This document shows positions 1 through 6,207 of a DNA stretch of 9,069 nucleotides, in pieces (positions within the stretch are counted from its first letter, which is position 1; the number at the start of each line of letters is the position of its first letter). Source of the DNA: Dehalococcoidia bacterium. Its GTDB lineage: Bacteria; Chloroflexota; Dehalococcoidia; Dehalococcoidales; RBG-16-60-22. The notes under the pieces are model-generated. The model was not told where the DNA came from and searched no databases. It saw only the letters and a list, made by a program, of their open reading frames with translations. Location: NCBI GenBank assembly GCA_013202615.1, contig JABMRL010000183.1, positions 1 to 9,069 of the forward strand, read 5' to 3'. A program made the position numbers and the translations under genes.

Positions 1-318
1 AATTAGTTCACCCGATGCAACCATACCTTTATGGGAAAGCCTTAGTGCAGATAATAAATCCAATGACAGATTAAAGGCCCTTTCGAAATCATCTTGTGGA
101 TCCATATTTACGGGAGAAGGGAATGAAGCTCCAAATTCAACATATCCTTCATCTGACCAAGGAGGTCCATAACGATATTCTTCATCGTAACGTAGATATT
201 TGGGTAATTTTATTATTTTTATACCTTCAACTAAATCTACGATTTCAGAAGTGCACTGAAAAGAATACAAAGGACAGAACCAAAATCTATCCCCTAGGGG
301 TGAGTTATTGGTTTTCAT
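1..318 (-). CDS. Partial hypothetical protein, AT-rich, runs off left edge
   Basis: An open frame on the minus strand starts at ATG 318-316 and stays open for 106 codons to base 1, so the 3' end is outside the window. A GGGGGAAG ribosome binding site lies 9 nt upstream (rc of about 328-335), which supports this start. The protein begins MKTNNSPLGDRFWFCPLYSF, is rich in aromatic and acidic residues, and has no signal peptide or membrane segment in the visible part. A helix-like stretch near residues 80-102 ends in the motif ALRLSHKG. The layout (an N-terminal FWFCPL strand, a short charged middle, then a helix with ALRL) vaguely recalls N-termini of accessory HEPN-type or defence-associated proteins, but I cannot assign a family. 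The gene begins 27 nt after the stop of the GNAT gene on the same strand, so it could be read from that operon. GC is about 37% over bases 1-300, against about 60% in the neighbour, suggesting a transferred gene. Confidence 0.7.
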   Translation of the reverse strand, partial: MKTNNSPLGDRFWFCPLYSFQCTSEIVDLVEGIKIIKLPKYLRYDEEYRYGPPWSDEGYVEFGASFPSPVNMDPQDDFERAFNLSLDLLSALRLSHKGMVASGELI

Positions 319-345
319 TACGTATCGCTTCCCCCAAATTACTAC

Positions 346-837
346 TCACTCGTAAATATACTGCATCAGGTGCACGTCCAGGAGCTTGCCGAATTTTTGA
401 CCCACCTCTTTCATAACGCCGATGTGCCGGTAGCCGACCGATTCGGAGAGGTGTATGCTGGCATCGTTGCCGGCCGCGATGCGGGCAATCAGGGTGTGGA
501 GGCCGGCTTTCCCGCCCGCTTCGATTATGGCTTCCGCGAGCTTGCGCCCGATGCCCCTGCCCTGATGTTCTTCCCTGACATAAAGCGAGGCTTCGGCGGT
601 GTCGGAATAGGCGCAGCGGTCCGACCACAGGCTGAGAGACGCCCACCCGACGAGGAGGTTATCCTCTTCGGCAACCAGTATCGGGTACCTGGGGCCGTGG
701 TGGTCGAACCAGCTCTTCTGCTCGGCATCGGTCTTGGGCTCGGTATCAAACGAGGCCACCGTTTTCAGGATGGCATCATTGTAAATCTCGGTGATGGCAC
801 CCAGGTCGGCGAGGGTCGCTTTCCTTATGGTGAGCAT
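346..837 (-). CDS. GNAT N-acetyltransferase, PAT/MnaT (YncA) type
   Basis: A 163-residue cytoplasmic acetyl-CoA-dependent N-acetyltransferase. Members of this subfamily acetylate the amino group of small molecules such as methionine derivatives or phosphinothricin; the true substrate here is unknown. The family hallmarks are all present. YNDAI is at 19-23 and SFDTEP at 29-34. WASLS is at 65-69, and the strand-4/acetyl-CoA loop is ASLYVREEHQGRGIG (83-97), carrying the Q/R-x-x-G-x-G motif. GNDAS (123-127) and ESVGY (132-136) come next, followed by GVMKEVGQKFGKLLDV (140-155). The length is normal for the family (about 160-180). The start ATG is only 2 nt after the ruvA stop and its own SD is weak (GGGA), so it is probably translated by coupling from ruvA. 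It is the last core-composition gene of the yebC-ruvC-ruvA operon. Nothing suggests a role in recombination. Confidence 0.88.
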   Translation of the reverse strand: MLTIRKATLADLGAITEIYNDAILKTVASFDTEPKTDAEQKSWFDHHGPRYPILVAEEDNLLVGWASLSLWSDRCAYSDTAEASLYVREEHQGRGIGRKLAEAIIEAGGKAGLHTLIARIAAGNDASIHLSESVGYRHIGVMKEVGQKFGKLLDVHLMQYIYE

Positions 838-839
838 TT

Positions 840-1421
840 TTATTTCCCGAAATACTGAAGCGCCAGCTTGATTTTATCCTCCAGAGATAAATCAGGGGTG
901 GGGGGCAGGGTGGCAACGGCACGGGCGGCTTCAACGGCGGAGTAGCCCAGAACGGTGAGGGCAGCCAGCACATCGATATTCTCCTGGGCGAGGAGGGGGG
1001 TGGTGGTGGCAATCCAGCCGGCGCCGATCTTCTCTTTCAGCTCCATCACAATGCGGCTGGCCACCTTCTTCCCGATGCCGGGAATCACGGTCAACAAATC
1101 AACGCTGCCGGTGGCGATGGCGGTCACCAGATGCTCCACGCTCATTCCCGAGAGCATGGCCAGCGCCAGCCGGGGGCCGAGTCCGGAAACCCCGATGAGC
1201 AACTGGAAAAGCGACAGTTCTTCCGGTGAGGCGAAGCCGAAGAGGGCAACATTGTCCTCGCGGAGGTGGAGGTGGGTGTAAAGGTGTGCCTCTTTGCCGA
1301 CCGCGCCGATAGCGCTCAGGGTGGAGGTGGGCATGAAGACCTGAAAGCCAACGCCGTTCACGTTGATGACGGCCCAGTCGCCGCCCAGCGACGCTACTTT
1401 ACCGTGCAGGCTGGATATCAT
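840..1421 (-). CDS. ruvA: Holliday junction branch migration protein RuvA
   Basis: A 193-residue RuvA. It forms the tetramer that binds four-way DNA junctions and loads the RuvB hexameric motor for branch migration. Domain I (1-63) is the OB fold and contains LREDNVALFGF; E55 and D56 match in position the acidic pin residues of E. coli RuvA. Domain II holds two helix-hairpin-helix motifs, GVSGLGPRLA (77-86) and IPGIGKKVAS (113-122). After a flexible linker (about 134-148), domain III (149-193), which contacts RuvB, is present with VLAALTVLGYSAVEA and ends in LALQYFGK. The start ATG overlaps the ruvC stop in an ATGA (1418-1421), and an AAGGAGAG ribosome binding site lies inside the end of ruvC (1427-1434), so the two genes are translationally coupled. 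Length and motifs are ordinary. ruvB is not next to it but lies at the right edge of the window. Confidence 0.97.
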   Translation of the reverse strand: MISSLHGKVASLGGDWAVINVNGVGFQVFMPTSTLSAIGAVGKEAHLYTHLHLREDNVALFGFASPEELSLFQLLIGVSGLGPRLALAMLSGMSVEHLVTAIATGSVDLLTVIPGIGKKVASRIVMELKEKIGAGWIATTTPLLAQENIDVLAALTVLGYSAVEAARAVATLPPTPDLSLEDKIKLALQYFGK

Positions 1422-1924
1422 TGTTTCTCTCCTTGCCTGGCGAGGAGCTCGCTCAGGTGTATCTCGCGAAGGTGGCAGATGGCCACCGCCAGGGCGTCGG
1501 AGGCGTCATCGGGTTGGGGGGCTTCGGCCAGACCGAGCTGGAGTCGGACCATCTCCTGTACCTGTGCCTTGCTGCTGGCACCGTAGCTGGCGACGCTCTG
1601 CTTGACCTGGGTGGGCGTGTAATCGTAGGTGGGGATGCCCTGGATGGCGGCGGCGAGGAGGGCAATGGCCTGGGCCCTGCCGATGGCCAGCGCCGAGCGG
1701 GCATTGTTGGCGACAAACGGCTGCTCCACGGCGACCACGTCCGGCTGGTAGCTCTGGATAAGGCACAGCAGCTCGCGGTAGAGATAACACAAGCGCTCCC
1801 CGATAGGGGAGCGCGCCGAGGTGGTTAATGCGCCGAAGTCAACCAGGGATAAGTCATCATTGTTGCTCTCCACCACCCCGTAGCCCATGGTGACCGTGCC
1901 CGGGTCAATACCTAAAACTATCAT
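1418..1924 (-). CDS. ruvC: Crossover junction endodeoxyribonuclease RuvC
   Basis: A 168-residue RuvC, the Holliday junction resolvase that nicks two opposing strands of a four-way junction with Mg2+. The RNase H-like fold opens with MIVLGIDPGT. The four catalytic acidic residues can be assigned: D7 (GIDPG), E67 (VAVEQPF), and D140 plus D143 (PDDASDALAVAICH), with the usual three-residue spacing of the last pair. The DNA-contacting segment around TPTQVKQSVASYGASSKAQV (103-122) is intact and keeps K108 and K119. The gene starts 12 nt after the yebC stop and overlaps ruvA by 4 nt. I see no convincing Shine-Dalgarno before ATG 1924-1922; translation may depend on readthrough coupling from yebC. 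RuvA, RuvB and RuvC together form the resolvasome that processes recombination intermediates and stalled forks. Confidence 0.97.
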   Translation of the reverse strand: MIVLGIDPGTVTMGYGVVESNNDDLSLVDFGALTTSARSPIGERLCYLYRELLCLIQSYQPDVVAVEQPFVANNARSALAIGRAQAIALLAAAIQGIPTYDYTPTQVKQSVASYGASSKAQVQEMVRLQLGLAEAPQPDDASDALAVAICHLREIHLSELLARQGEKQ

Positions 1925-1936
1925 TGCGGATAACCA

Positions 1937-2698
1937 TCAACCGGAGGCCTGTAGCTCGTACTGCTCCAGAACCGCATCGGGGAAGTCGGCATTGCTGTAT
2001 ACGTGCTGCATCTCGTCAATTTCCTCCAGCTTTTCCAGCAGCTTCATGGTCTGCATGGCGGCTTTATCGTCAAGCTGGACCGTTGTCTTGGGCACCTTGA
2101 GCAGTTCCGCCGAGACGATGGGAATGTTCTTCGTTTCCAGTGCCGACCTGACCGTAAAAAGGTCTTCGGGCATGGTGTAGATTTCCACGTAGTCGCCCTC
2201 TATCTTCACATCGTCGGCGCCGGCATCAATGGCGTTCAGGGCTAAATCGTCGGCATCAAGGCCGGCCGCCTTGACCGAAATCAGGCCTCTGGCATCAAAA
2301 ATCCAGGACACGCAGCCGTTCTCCCCGAGGCTGCCGCCGTGCTTGGTGAAGGTGCTGCGGACGTCCTGTATTGTCCGGTTGCGGTTGTCGGTGAGGGCTT
2401 CCACAAGAATGGCGATGCCGCTCGGGCCATAGCCTTCCAGGACCAGTTCGGTGAGGGTCATGCCTTCCAGCTCGCCGCCGCCCTTCTTGATAGACCGCTC
2501 GATGTTGTCCATCGGCATGTTGCTATCACGGGCCTTCTGGACGGAAAGTCGAAGGCGAAAGTTGGTGTCCGGGTTGGTGCCGCTTTCACGCACGGCGACG
2601 ATTATCTCACGGGTCAATTTGGTAAAAAGCTGACCGCGACGGGCATCGGTAACGCCCTTCTGGTGTTTGATGGAATTCCACTTTGAATGACCTGACAT
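1937..2698 (-). CDS. yebC: YebC/TACO1 family translation or transcription regulator
   Basis: A 253-residue YebC-family protein, close to the typical 240-250 residues. The N-terminal signature MSGHSKWNSIKHQKGVTDARRGQLFTKLTREI is intact, followed by RLRLSVQKARDSNMPMDNIERSIKKG (about 48-73), EGYGPSGIAILVEALTDNRNRT (about 88-109), the KHGGSLGENGCVSWIFD segment, and the C-terminal domain with DDVKIEGDYVEIYT. In bacteria these proteins have been described as DNA-binding regulators of genes including ruvC. More recent work on YebC and mitochondrial TACO1 points to relief of ribosome stalling at proline stretches. Proline-rich tracts occur in the protein encoded at 4232-5296, a possible client (inference only). 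It is the first gene of the operon, with an excellent SD, AAGGAGGG (2708-2715), 9 nt before ATG 2698-2696, and a strong promoter further upstream. The yebC-ruvC-ruvA order is widespread in bacteria. Confidence 0.95.
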   Translation of the reverse strand: MSGHSKWNSIKHQKGVTDARRGQLFTKLTREIIVAVRESGTNPDTNFRLRLSVQKARDSNMPMDNIERSIKKGGGELEGMTLTELVLEGYGPSGIAILVEALTDNRNRTIQDVRSTFTKHGGSLGENGCVSWIFDARGLISVKAAGLDADDLALNAIDAGADDVKIEGDYVEIYTMPEDLFTVRSALETKNIPIVSAELLKVPKTTVQLDDKAAMQTMKLLEKLEEIDEMQHVYSNADFPDAVLEQYELQASG

Positions 2699-2743
2699 CG
2701 CTCTGCACCCTCCTTGGCCACGAGTCCGGCCCCTGGTATTTTA

Positions 2744-2772
2744 ATTCTAACACGTCGTCTGTCGGTGGTCAA
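2744..2772 (-). promoter_or_regulatory. Sigma-70 promoter of the yebC-ruvC-ruvA-GNAT operon
   Basis: On the minus strand, TTGACC (2772-2767) is followed by exactly 17 nt and then TAGAAT (2749-2744). Each hexamer matches the sigma-70 consensus at 5 of 6 positions. The predicted start of transcription is near 2737, giving a leader of about 39 nt that contains the yebC Shine-Dalgarno. The site lies in the only sizeable gap (2699-2824) between rimI and yebC, so the yebC operon probably has its own promoter independent of rimI. No SOS (LexA) box is evident in this gap. Confidence 0.72.
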
Positions 2773-2824
2773 AGCGTAAAAGTACGGTGAAGACTAATGT
2801 TAAAGTTTACCTTCTGTCTTCAGG

Positions 2825-3493
2825 TTACCTGGACATGCTGCCGGTCGGAGATTTAATCTTTTTGCCGTATTTCTGAGCATGGTCACGTTTCATTTGCTGG
2901 AGATGTGCTTGAAACGGGACGGAGGCGATGCTCTCGGTGGACATGAGCAGAGCATCTTCGCGGTTGTCCGTGTAGTAGTTGCGGCGCAGGCCCACCTGTG
3001 CAAAGCCGTATTTTTGGTACAGGCTCTGAGCCGTTAGATTGGATACCCGCACTTCCAGGGTAGCGATACTGGCCTTGAGTTCGATGGCGAGGTCAATGAT
3101 TGATATGAGCAGCAGTTCCCCGAGACCCTGTCGCTGGTGACTCTGGCGCACGGCGATGTTGGTGATATGGGCTTCATCAGCCATTACCCACGTGCTGGTA
3201 AAGCCGATGATGCAGTGCTCGTTTGATTGGGGCGGTTCGCTGCCGAAGAATCGATTCTGCCGCCACCATCTTTTTACCCGTGACGTCAGGCCGGAGCTGT
3301 CTTCCCGGGGGATTTCCATTTCCGGCTCATCGGTATCAGGGTGGTCCTCACAGACGACAAGCAGACGGGCCAGCGGGTTCTGCAGCTCACGGCGATAGTC
3401 CGGTGGTGGCCACTGGGTGGGAAACGCCTCCCGGTCTATCTTGTTGACCTGGGGCAAATCCTCTTTGCGCATGTAGCGCATATAGTACGCCAA
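2825..3493 (-). CDS. rimI: Ribosomal protein S18 alanine N-acetyltransferase RimI-like, with insertion
   Basis: A GNAT-fold protein of the RimI type, which acetylates the N-terminal alanine of ribosomal protein S18. Strand 1 and helix 1 are seen in MRKEDLPQVNKIDREAFP. The acetyl-CoA site is HITNIAVRQSHQRQGLGELLL (109-129) with the Q-x-x-G-x-G/A motif (Q119/R121-G123-G125). The segment VRVSNLTAQSLYQKYGF (148-164) is the RimI signature. E147 and Y159 are 12 residues apart, as are the catalytic Glu and Tyr of Salmonella RimI. At 222 residues it is longer than the usual 145-160. There is a charged insertion of about 40 residues (roughly 51-92) between the early strands and a basic tail of about 35 residues (188-222). 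The start is TTG 3493-3491, chosen because GGAG lies 8 nt upstream; the internal ATGs at codons 5 and 8 are too far from it. Alternative: a RimI paralogue with another protein target. Confidence 0.85.
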   Translation of the reverse strand: MAYYMRYMRKEDLPQVNKIDREAFPTQWPPPDYRRELQNPLARLLVVCEDHPDTDEPEMEIPREDSSGLTSRVKRWWRQNRFFGSEPPQSNEHCIIGFTSTWVMADEAHITNIAVRQSHQRQGLGELLLISIIDLAIELKASIATLEVRVSNLTAQSLYQKYGFAQVGLRRNYYTDNREDALLMSTESIASVPFQAHLQQMKRDHAQKYGKKIKSPTGSMSR

Positions 3494-3505
3494 GGCTTTT
3501 TCTCC
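3491..3505 (-). promoter_or_regulatory. RBS that decides the TTG start of rimI
   Basis: On the minus strand GGAG (3505-3502) is followed by 8 nt and then TTG (3493-3491). The first in-frame ATG (3481-3479) is 20 nt from this GGAG, too far for normal initiation. The sequence therefore favours the TTG start. Confidence 0.65.
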
Positions 3506-3532
3506 ATAATCTATAGAGAAGTAGTTCCTATG

Positions 3533-3541
3533 ATTTTAGCA
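3533..3541 (-). promoter_or_regulatory. Candidate extended -10 promoter of rimI
   Basis: The minus strand reads TGC-TAAAAT (3541-3533), an extended -10 element (TGn plus a 5-of-6 -10 hexamer). No good -35 is seen at 16-18 nt upstream, which is tolerated by extended -10 promoters. The predicted transcript start is near 3526, giving a leader of about 33 nt with the GGAG site. The same TGC-TAAAAT string is used in the promoter at 7638-7666. Confidence 0.45.
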
Positions 3542-3586
3542 TATTTGGACTTCTCACCACAGCGTAGTTAGCAGTCAGCAGCGCTA

Positions 3587-3668
3587 TCTTTTGCCATGCT
3601 CGTTCGTTATACTATATGCACGGGGTAGCGACATATGGCATTGCAAAAGAGATACCCTGAAACGAACG
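3587..3668. repeat. Two interleaved inverted repeats upstream of the sigma gene
   Basis: The divergent rimI/sigma intergenic region contains two inverted repeats in A-B-A'-B' order. Pair A is TCTTTTGCCATGC (3587-3599) against GCATTGCAAAAGA (3638-3650), matching at 12 of 13 positions. Pair B is CGTTCGTT (3601-3608) against AACGAACG (3661-3668), a perfect match. Because the arms interleave, they cannot form one simple nested hairpin. They surround the TATACT -10-like element at 3608-3613, so operator sites for a DNA-binding protein are the simplest reading, with an RNA pseudoknot in the leader as an alternative. Confidence 0.5.
3605..3613 (+). promoter_or_regulatory. Candidate promoter -10 region of the ECF sigma operon
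   Basis: CGTTATACT contains TATACT (3608-3613), a 5-of-6 sigma-70 -10 hexamer, and also CGTTATA (3605-3611), which resembles the -10 of many ECF promoters. No good TTGACA or AAC-type -35 is found at the usual spacing, so which holoenzyme reads it is unclear. The transcript would have a leader of about 70 nt before the GTG start at 3691. Confidence 0.35.
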
Positions 3669-3690
3669 GCCGGCTGTATGGAGTTGTCAG

Positions 3691-4227
3691 GTGCAAGATG
3701 AAGAAAGCCTTGTCCGACGGGCGAAAGAAAATGACGAGGCAGCTTTAACGCAACTATATGAAGAGAACTTCGATAAGATTTATCGATATATAGTTCTCAA
3801 AATAGGAGATAGGACCGAGGCAGAGGACATGACACAGCAGGTCTTCTTGAAAGCATTTAAATCTATCTCCGGCTACAGGTCGAAGGGAAGTCCGTTCTCT
3901 TCCTGGCTGTTTCGCATTGCCCACAACCAGATGGTTGACTACTGGAGGAAAAAGTCGAAACGGACAACGGTGCCACTGGAGGAATCTCTGGTTGGCAGCA
4001 GCAACAGCAACCCCAGTTCTGAGACGGAACAGAAGATGGATATTGAAAATCTGGTCGCGGCTACCAAACAGCTGACAAGTCTGCAACGTGATGTGGTTTC
4101 ACTCCGCTTTGCCGGTGGCCTGTCATTGGCGGAGGTGGCCAAAACATTGGGCAAAAGCGAGGGCGCTATCAAGGCATTGCAGCACAGCGCCGTTGTATCT
4201 CTGCGCAAGATAATGGCGGCAGGATAA
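3691..4227 (+). CDS. ECF (group IV) RNA polymerase sigma factor
   Basis: A 178-residue sigma-70 family protein with only regions 2 and 4, the ECF layout. Region 2 spans about 22-90: LYEENFDKIYRYI, EAEDMTQQVFLKAF (43-56, core-RNAP contact), then FSSWLFRIAHNQMVDYWRKK (69-88), the region 2.3/2.4 segment that melts and reads the -10. A polar linker (90-118, rich in Ser and Asn) leads to region 4 (about 124-174). There, LTSLQRDVVSLRFAGGLSLAEVAKTLGKSEGAIKALQHSA contains the helix-turn-helix that reads the -35. The start is GTG 3691, with GGAG 7 nt upstream. It lies 4 nt before the membrane protein gene at 4232, the usual arrangement for a sigma factor and its anti-sigma or regulator. The specific ECF subgroup cannot be decided from sequence reading alone. 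It probably controls envelope-related genes, perhaps the ones immediately downstream. Confidence 0.93.
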   Translation: MQDEESLVRRAKENDEAALTQLYEENFDKIYRYIVLKIGDRTEAEDMTQQVFLKAFKSISGYRSKGSPFSSWLFRIAHNQMVDYWRKKSKRTTVPLEESLVGSSNSNPSSETEQKMDIENLVAATKQLTSLQRDVVSLRFAGGLSLAEVAKTLGKSEGAIKALQHSAVVSLRKIMAAG

Positions 4228-4231
4228 AGCA

Positions 4232-5296
4232 ATGAAAGATAACAGAGAGCTGGTCAATATCTTTGAGGAATGCCTGGAGCGGATTCTCACCGGTGGTGAG
4301 ACCGTTGAGCAGTGTCTGGCGGGCTATCCGGAGTACGCCGCCGAGCTTGCGCCACTGCTGCAGACAGCGCTTGAGGCGAAGGAAACGCTGGAGATTGCTC
4401 CCAGCCCCGAATTCCGGGAGAAAGCCAGATATCAGATACTCACCGAACTCAGGGATATAGAGGAGAGGAAACAACGCCGCTTCTCATTTTTTGGCTGGCA
4501 GCCACGCTGGGCAACGGCAGCAATCGCGGTCCTGGTACTGCTTGTAGCCAGCAGCGGCACGGTGGCCGCCGCCGGGAACAGCCTGCCGGATCAGACACTT
4601 TATCCGGTGAAACTGGCCACGGAAAGGGTGAGGCTGGCATTGACCCCCTCGGCGCTGGGCAAGGCGGAATACTACGCGGAACTGGTGGATAAACGAGTCA
4701 ACGAGATAATCAGCATGGTCGAAAAAGGGAAGCTGCAGCATATGGAGGAGACCGCCGAGCGATTGAACAACCAGTTAATGGCTATGACGTTGCTGGTGGG
4801 CACAGAAGATGTTGAGGCCGTTGTTCCTGCTGTATCACCTGAGGAGCCGAAACCGGGCGTGATGATGGCTCCGCCGCCTCCCGAAGCGGCTACTCAAGCG
4901 CCACCGACAGCTAAGGCCGGAGAGCCCCAAAAAGGGAAGCCGGCGATAACGGTAGCTCCGGCCCAGCTAGTGCCGGAGAAAGCACCGGTACTGGCACCGG
5001 CACCGGCGGCTATCCCCGAGCCGGAGGTTGAGGTGGAGGAAGAAGAAGGGGACGAAATGCTGGACGAACGGGCCAAGCTCATAAGAATTATTGTTCAGAA
5101 TGCTAAAAAACATTCGGCAGCCCTGAGGGCAGCGTTGCAGAGAGCGCCGGAATCTGCCAGACCGGCTCTGCTTCAGGCGCTTGAGTCTTCAAATATAGAA
5201 TATGAAAAACTGCTCCAGCTTCTTGAGGAAGCTGAAGCTGAAGATGAAAATGAAGATAAGGATAATGGTAAGGCTGAAGATAAGGGCAGGGAATAG
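4232..5296 (+). CDS. DUF5667-type single-pass membrane protein, putative anti-sigma factor
   Basis: A 354-residue protein with one membrane segment at about 93-114 (WATAAIAVLVLLVASSGTVA). The cytoplasmic N-terminal part (1-90) contains FEECLERILTGGETVEQCLAGYPEYAAELAPLL, a pattern common in proteins encoded next to ECF sigma factors in Chloroflexota, so it likely holds the sigma factor. No zinc HxxxCxxC anti-sigma motif is present. Right after the membrane segment, AGNSLPDQTLYPVKLATERVRLALTP (114-139) is the typical start of DUF5667, continuing to about 185. A long Pro/Ala/Glu-rich linker follows (195-272, containing PPPP and APAPAA). A helical region (276-322) and a very acidic tail (330-354) complete the protein. 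Translation starts at ATG 4232 with AGGA 8 nt upstream, only 4 nt after the sigma stop, so it is certainly in the same operon. That it inhibits the sigma factor is inferred from context. Confidence 0.82.
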   Translation: MKDNRELVNIFEECLERILTGGETVEQCLAGYPEYAAELAPLLQTALEAKETLEIAPSPEFREKARYQILTELRDIEERKQRRFSFFGWQPRWATAAIAVLVLLVASSGTVAAAGNSLPDQTLYPVKLATERVRLALTPSALGKAEYYAELVDKRVNEIISMVEKGKLQHMEETAERLNNQLMAMTLLVGTEDVEAVVPAVSPEEPKPGVMMAPPPPEAATQAPPTAKAGEPQKGKPAITVAPAQLVPEKAPVLAPAPAAIPEPEVEVEEEEGDEMLDERAKLIRIIVQNAKKHSAALRAALQRAPESARPALLQALESSNIEYEKLLQLLEEAEAEDENEDKDNGKAEDKGRE

Positions 5297-5350
5297 GCCG
5301 TGTGTCTGTGAAGTATCTTAAATAGCAAGAGGCAGAAAAAAGATTTTTGG

Positions 5351-5387
5351 AAAGAGTCGCCGCTAACCAAGCGGCGACTCTTTCGTT
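5351..5387 (+). terminator. Hairpin terminator after the sigma/anti-sigma pair
   Basis: A perfect 13-bp stem is formed by AAAGAGTCGCCGC (5351-5363) and GCGGCGACTCTTT (5371-5383), with the loop TAACCAA. The tail is TTTCGTTAT, a short U-run interrupted by CG. The stem is very stable, so termination or 3'-end protection is likely. It lies 54 nt after the stop codon at 5296. Confidence 0.7.
5365..5387 (+). promoter_or_regulatory. Candidate ECF-type promoter before the SIMPL lipoprotein
   Basis: AACC (5365-5368), 15 nt, then CGTT (5384-5387) resembles the generic ECF sigma promoter (AAC ... CGT). It overlaps the terminator: the -35 would sit in the loop and the -10 just past the stem. Transcription would begin near 5394, 30 nt before ATG 5424, leaving the SD in the leader. 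The match is short, and the overlap with a hairpin means it may be fortuitous. Confidence 0.28.
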
Positions 5388-5423
5388 ATATATAAGTGGA
5401 GAATAAAAACAGGGAGGTAAAGA

Positions 5424-6194
5424 ATGAAGAATAAATGGTTTGTGGCAGCCGGTCTGGCATTGATAATAATGGTCGTCGGTCTGGTCGGCTGCATTCCAGA
5501 GGGAGGTGCCGTGGCTTCGGTACCGTCAAACCTGAAGCTGAACCTGAGCAGCCAGCCGGAAGGTATCTCGGTAAGCGGCAGCGGAAAGGTAAGTGCCGTG
5601 CCGGATACAGCCGTACTCAGATTGGGCATCGAAGCCCAGGAGTCAAGCGTGGCTCTGGCGCAGGAAAAAGCCAATGGGGCGATGACTGCGGTAATGTCCG
5701 CTCTGGATGATAACGGCATCGCCGAGAAGGACATACAGACACAGTACTTCAATATTCGCAAGGTAACCCGCTGGGATGATAATCAGGGGAAAGAGGTGGT
5801 GACTGGCTATCGGGTTACCAACATGGTAACGGCCAAAATCCGCGAGATGGACAGGGTCGGCACCGTCATTGACGCGGTGGCGGGGGTAGGAGGCGACCTC
5901 ACCCGCATTGACAGCATCGGATTCACCGTCGAGGAGCCCTCGGCTTACTACGGTGAGGCACGACAGAAAGCTATGGCTGACGCGACTTCAAAGGCCAGGC
6001 AGCTTGCCGAACTGGCCGATGTTAAACTGGGTAAACCGGTCTATATTTCCGAAAACGCGGCTTATCCATACCCGGTCTACCGCCAGGACGCATATGAGAG
6101 CATGGCCGGAGCTCCGGCAATGGAAACACCCATTAGCCCCGGCGAGATGGAAATCACCATGAACGTCCAGGTGGCTTACGAAATTCTGGACTAG
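5424..6194 (+). CDS. SIMPL-domain (DUF541) lipoprotein
   Basis: A 256-residue exported lipoprotein. The N-terminus has a short basic end, a hydrophobic core (6-21) and the lipobox L20-V21-G22-C23, so it should be lipidated on C23 and anchored to the outside of the membrane. The mature part is one SIMPL/DUF541 domain (about 46-256). It opens with ISVSGSGKVSAVPDTAVLRLGIE (48-70) and continues with AQEKANGAMTAVMSAL and a central GYRVTNMVTAKIREMDRVGTVIDA (128-151). EARQKAMADATSKARQLAELADVKLG follows (178-203), and the domain closes with ITMNVQVAYEI. Relatives such as Brucella BP26 are oligomeric envelope proteins; biochemical function is poorly defined. The strong SD AGGGAGGT (5411-5418) lies 5 nt before ATG. 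It is flanked by hairpins on both sides, so it forms its own transcript. Its position next to an ECF sigma factor suggests an envelope-stress target. Confidence 0.92.
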   Translation: MKNKWFVAAGLALIIMVVGLVGCIPEGGAVASVPSNLKLNLSSQPEGISVSGSGKVSAVPDTAVLRLGIEAQESSVALAQEKANGAMTAVMSALDDNGIAEKDIQTQYFNIRKVTRWDDNQGKEVVTGYRVTNMVTAKIREMDRVGTVIDAVAGVGGDLTRIDSIGFTVEEPSAYYGEARQKAMADATSKARQLAELADVKLGKPVYISENAAYPYPVYRQDAYESMAGAPAMETPISPGEMEITMNVQVAYEILD

Positions 6195-6207
6195 CGTGAA
6201 AACAATC

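Noticed and set aside
291..300. Perfect palindrome CCCCTAGGGG
   Set aside because: No loop for an RNA hairpin, and it is inside the first codons of the partial gene; a single 10-bp palindrome is expected by chance now and then.
96..416. Plus-strand frame of 106 codons across the AT-rich left end
   Set aside because: It crosses the junction and overlaps two minus-strand genes with proper RBS sites; the protein has no domain and ends inside GNAT antisense sequence.
370..858. Long plus-strand open frame (162 codons) opposite the GNAT gene
   Set aside because: It mirrors a clear GNAT protein with intact motifs; high GC in the third codon position of the real gene creates antisense open frames. 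No RBS or recognisable domain.
1421..1828. Plus-strand frame of 135 codons opposite ruvC
   Set aside because: Antisense shadow of ruvC, whose catalytic residues are all intact in the minus frame.
2788..2822. Weak inverted repeat TGAAGAC/GTCTTCA just after rimI, as a terminator
   Set aside because: Only 7 bp with a 21-nt loop and no proper U-run in the minus direction; too weak to call.
5384..5394. A sigma-70 promoter at TTATATATAAG before the SIMPL gene
   Set aside because: The AT-rich run offers -10-like hexamers but no -35 hexamer at 16-18 nt; an ECF-type reading fits slightly better and is listed instead at low confidence.
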